DNA from: an uncultured beta proteobacterium
Lineage (GTDB): Bacteria > Pseudomonadota > Gammaproteobacteria > Burkholderiales > Burkholderiaceae
DNA: 16,504 nucleotides
Assembly: GCA_903944255.1 (NCBI GenBank)
Contig: CAJARE010000044.1
Location: forward strand, 1 to 16,504
Direction of reading: 5' to 3'
The notes beneath the pieces were generated by a model that saw nothing but the letters and a program-made list of their open reading frames with translations, ran no database searches and was not told the origin of the DNA. The translations under genes and the position numbers were made by a program. The first letter of the stretch is position 1. Each line of letters begins with the position of its first letter. Shown piece by piece: positions 14,307 to 16,504 of the stretch.

Positions 14307-15414
14307 TATTAGCGGCCTCGACTAATTCTGCCCTTTTATTTCGGGCAGCAAGCTCAGCCTCAGACTCAGTACCCAATGACCACCCCAATAAATGTTGGTG
14401 CGCAATATCACTTAATGCCTCAATCCATTTTGGATTGCTATTGAGACATGGGATATAACGATAATCTTTTCCACCATGCTCTAGGAAACTCTCTCTGGCT
14501 TCCATTGCTATCTCCTCAAGAGTCTCTAGGCAATCCGCTGGAAAGCCTGGGCAAAAAATATCGATACGCTGACACCCTTCTTTTGCTAGCTTTTCAATTG
14601 TGGGAGCGGTATACGGTTTAAGCCATTCTGCTTTTCCAAATCGAGATTGAAAGGTTACGATGTAATCGGTTTTCTCTAATCCTAATGCTTCACCAAGCAA
14701 GCGTCCTGTTTTTAGGCACTCGCAATGATAGGGATCTCCATTCATTAGATTGCGCTTAGGCAAACCATGAAAAGACATCACGAATCGATCTCCAGCAGCA
14801 AAGTTAGGGCGCCCATCCTTGTCCCAAGCATTACATACTTGATCACGCAAAGCATTAATGTATGCGGGATTATCGTGATAGTGTTTGACTAAGCGTAATT
14901 CAGGTTGATCACGCCAGGTACTCAATACTCGGAATACTTCATCAAAGCTAGAAGCTGTGGTCGTTGCTGAATACTGTGGGTATAGAGGTAGTAGCAATAA
15001 ACGCTCCATGCCTTGTGCCTTCAGGCTCTTAAGGACTTCTTCGGTAGAGGGTTGTCCATAACGCATCGCTAAATCAACCAAGACGGTATGTCCTTGATTG
15101 GCAAATACTTCACCTAACTCTCTAGCTTGCAAGCGTGAGTAATGCATTAGAGGTGAGCCTAATTTTGGCAACCAAATCGAAGCATATTTTTTAGCTGACG
15201 ATGGACTACGAATAGGCAAAATAATGCCATTCAAAATGAACCACCAAATAAAGCGGGGAATTTCTACTACACGAGGGTCAGATAAAAATTCCTTGAGATA
15301 AGATCTCACCGCTTTAGAAGTGGGTGCAGATGGCGTGCCCAAATTGAGCAATAACACCGCAGTCTTTGAGGCTCTTAAGTGAGGGTTTTGATTCACAGTA
15401 GATGTCTTTATCAA
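14302..15414 (-). CDS. hemH: Ferrochelatase
   Basis: Inserts Fe2+ into protoporphyrin IX, the last step of protoheme synthesis, at the inner face of the membrane. It has 370 residues from the longest start. Family motifs are AVLLLNLGTPSAPT (19-32), LLPLYPQYSATTTAS (141-155), the catalytic-His signature SFHGLP with H216 (214-219), and CPGFPADCLETLEEI (288-302) with the conserved Glu. The start is uncertain. There is no ATG in the N-terminal region. TTG at 15412-15414 and GTG at 15394-15396 (364 residues, MNQNPHLR) are both possible and neither has a strong ribosome site. I kept the longer form. It lies 15 bases after hrcA, probably co-transcribed. Confidence 0.96.
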   Translation of the reverse strand: MIKTSTVNQNPHLRASKTAVLLLNLGTPSAPTSKAVRSYLKEFLSDPRVVEIPRFIWWFILNGIILPIRSPSSAKKYASIWLPKLGSPLMHYSRLQARELGEVFANQGHTVLVDLAMRYGQPSTEEVLKSLKAQGMERLLLLPLYPQYSATTTASSFDEVFRVLSTWRDQPELRLVKHYHDNPAYINALRDQVCNAWDKDGRPNFAAGDRFVMSFHGLPKRNLMNGDPYHCECLKTGRLLGEALGLEKTDYIVTFQSRFGKAEWLKPYTAPTIEKLAKEGCQRIDIFCPGFPADCLETLEEIAMEARESFLEHGGKDYRYIPCLNSNPKWIEALSDIAHQHLLGWSLGTESEAELAARNKRAELVEAANT

Positions 15415-15429
15415 TATTTTTTAAAATGC

Positions 15430-16440
15430 TTAAGAGCTAAGAGCACCTGATAATAATTTAGAAGTAATGTCCACAATCGGAATGACTCGGTCATAAGCCA
15501 TGCGAGTTGGCCCAATCACCCCTAAGGTACCAACAATTTGGCCATCCACACTATAGGGTGCACTAATGACAGCTAAATCCTCATAAGGCAAAAGGTCACT
15601 CTCTCCGCCGATAAAAATCTGAATGCCATCAGCATGACTAGACACGTCCAACAATTGCATTAAAACTGACTTTTGCTCCAACATATCAAACATTTTGCGC
15701 AGCTTATCGAGATTGGAGCTTAAATCCCCAACATTGAGTAGACGGCGCTCACCAGAAAGAACCACATCGCCACGACCCAGATCGTACTCGGCTACCCCAG
15801 CTTGTAAAGCTAAGGCCATCAAACCAGAAATGTCGGTACGTAGATTATCTAAATCTGCCTTGAGATGAGAGCGCACTTGATCAAAACTTTTTCCAGCAAA
15901 CTGAGCATTGATGTAATTACCTGCCTCGATTAATTGGCTAGGTGTGTAATCTTGAGTTGTCGGCAAGATTCGGTTTTGTACATCCCCTTCGGGGGTCACC
16001 ATAATGAGCAAGATCTTGCCTTCGCCCAAACGCAAAAATTCAATATGCTTAAAGACTTGAGCACGTTTAGGAGTCATGACAACGCCAGCAAAATGAGTCA
16101 GATTGGACAGCATTTGAGCGGCGGAATTTAAAACTCTTTGGGGTGAGTCGGGCAAAAGTCCCTTTTCCACTTCTCGAGCGGCCATTTCTTCAAGAGGGCG
16201 AATAGTCACCATGGTGTCCACAAACAGCCGATAACCTCTCGGAGTCGGAATACGTCCAGCAGAGGTATGAGGGCTGGTTACCAGGCCCATATCCTCTAAA
16301 TCAGCCATGACATTGCGAATCGTGGCGGCCGATAGGTCCAAGCCCGAGAATCTCGAAAGAGTCCGGGAGCCAATCGGCTGACCCTCCTCGATATAACGCT
16401 CGATGAGGGTTTTTAGTAAAGCGCGGGAACGTTCATCCAT
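15430..16440 (-). CDS. hrcA: Heat-inducible transcription repressor HrcA
   Basis: Repressor that, helped by GroEL, binds CIRCE inverted repeats in front of chaperone operons. It has 336 residues. The N-terminal winged helix-turn-helix (about 1-75) contains MDERSRALLKTLIERYIEEG, GSRTLSR, SAATIRNVMADLEDMGLV and the wing SPHTSAGRIPTPRGYRLFVD. The GAF-like and dimerisation parts follow, including YDLGRGDVVLSGERRLLN and the C-terminal GTLGVIGPTRMAYDRVIPIV typical of HrcA. The ATG at 16438-16440 gives the standard family start, but the mRNA just upstream is pyrimidine-rich (CCCTTCCACC), with no Shine-Dalgarno sequence. No CIRCE element is visible in this window. It is first gene of the hrcA-hemH pair. 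Confidence 0.97.
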   Translation of the reverse strand: MDERSRALLKTLIERYIEEGQPIGSRTLSRFSGLDLSAATIRNVMADLEDMGLVTSPHTSAGRIPTPRGYRLFVDTMVTIRPLEEMAAREVEKGLLPDSPQRVLNSAAQMLSNLTHFAGVVMTPKRAQVFKHIEFLRLGEGKILLIMVTPEGDVQNRILPTTQDYTPSQLIEAGNYINAQFAGKSFDQVRSHLKADLDNLRTDISGLMALALQAGVAEYDLGRGDVVLSGERRLLNVGDLSSNLDKLRKMFDMLEQKSVLMQLLDVSSHADGIQIFIGGESDLLPYEDLAVISAPYSVDGQIVGTLGVIGPTRMAYDRVIPIVDITSKLLSGALSS

Positions 16441-16504
16441 GGTGGAAGGGATTTTATGCCTATGGTTTAATCGTTATATGTTAAGCCCTTCCCCAAATTC
16501 CACC
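16441..16504. repeat. Overlapping inverted repeats in front of hrcA
   Basis: Two inverted repeats share bases. GGTGGAA (16441-16447) pairs with TTCCACC (16498-16504), and GGAAGGG (16444-16450) pairs with CCCTTCC (16486-16492). They are mutually exclusive, because their left arms overlap. Both would involve the bases just in front of the hrcA start codon on the minus-strand mRNA. The window ends at the right arm, so the structure may be longer. Confidence 0.4.
16478..16504 (+). CDS. Possible 5' end of a divergent gene (nadK by context)
   Basis: An ATG at 16478 opens a frame, MLSPSPNST, that runs without a stop to the end of the window. In Burkholderiales, hrcA is commonly divergent from nadK (NAD kinase). 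That neighbourhood is the only reason to suggest the name, since nine residues cannot identify a protein. No ribosome site is clear. Confidence 0.25.

Noticed and set aside
1..16504. Mobile elements, CRISPR arrays, tRNA or rRNA genes, toxin-antitoxin or defence genes
   Set aside because: I looked on both strands and found no transposase, integrase, regularly spaced repeats, cloverleaf or defence-type gene. Housekeeping genes account for nearly all bases.

Overview
This window looks like core chromosome of a betaproteobacterium of the order Burkholderiales. The protein sequences, the mid-range base composition and the gene order fit Polynucleobacter or a close relative best; the genus is an inference from pattern recognition, not from a search. 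I see no insertion sequence, phage gene, CRISPR array, tRNA or rRNA, and no gene-free stretch longer than about 190 bases. Almost every base is in a well-known housekeeping gene.

Layout. At the left edge rpsT (ribosomal protein S20, minus strand) is divergent from a plus-strand run: murJ (lipid II flippase), a SirB1-type transglutaminase-like/TPR protein, and miaA (tRNA dimethylallyltransferase). miaA runs tail to tail into minus-strand purM (purine synthesis), and their stop codons overlap. purM is divergent from a second plus-strand run: a PerM/AI-2E-type membrane protein, hda (DnaA inactivator), a HAD-IB phosphatase, pcnB (poly(A) polymerase I), folK (folate) and panB (pantothenate). The order pcnB-folK-panB is also found in gammaproteobacteria. 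panB converges on a minus-strand stress block, in transcription order hrcA, hemH, grpE, dnaK, dnaJ. The last 27 bases may be the first codons of a gene divergent from hrcA, by family context nadK.

Regulation. The clearest regulatory content lies in the chaperone block. grpE and dnaK each have a near-consensus heat-shock sigma-32 promoter (CTTGAA, 14-base spacer, CCCCAT), and a bidirectional intrinsic terminator separates grpE from the dnaK promoter. A perfect 10-bp hairpin lies between dnaK and dnaJ. The HrcA repressor gene is present, but I found no CIRCE operator here, so sigma-32 probably drives grpE and dnaKJ, while HrcA targets lie elsewhere (groESL is the usual one).

How the genes work together. 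DnaK, DnaJ and GrpE form one folding machine and HrcA is a stress regulator. HemH completes heme synthesis. MurJ, PurM, FolK and PanB serve cell-wall, purine, folate and CoA supply. Hda resets DnaA after replication starts. MiaA and PcnB act on tRNA and on RNA 3' ends. I found no convincing undescribed system. The points worth a second look are regulatory sites, start-site choices and a few protein oddities.
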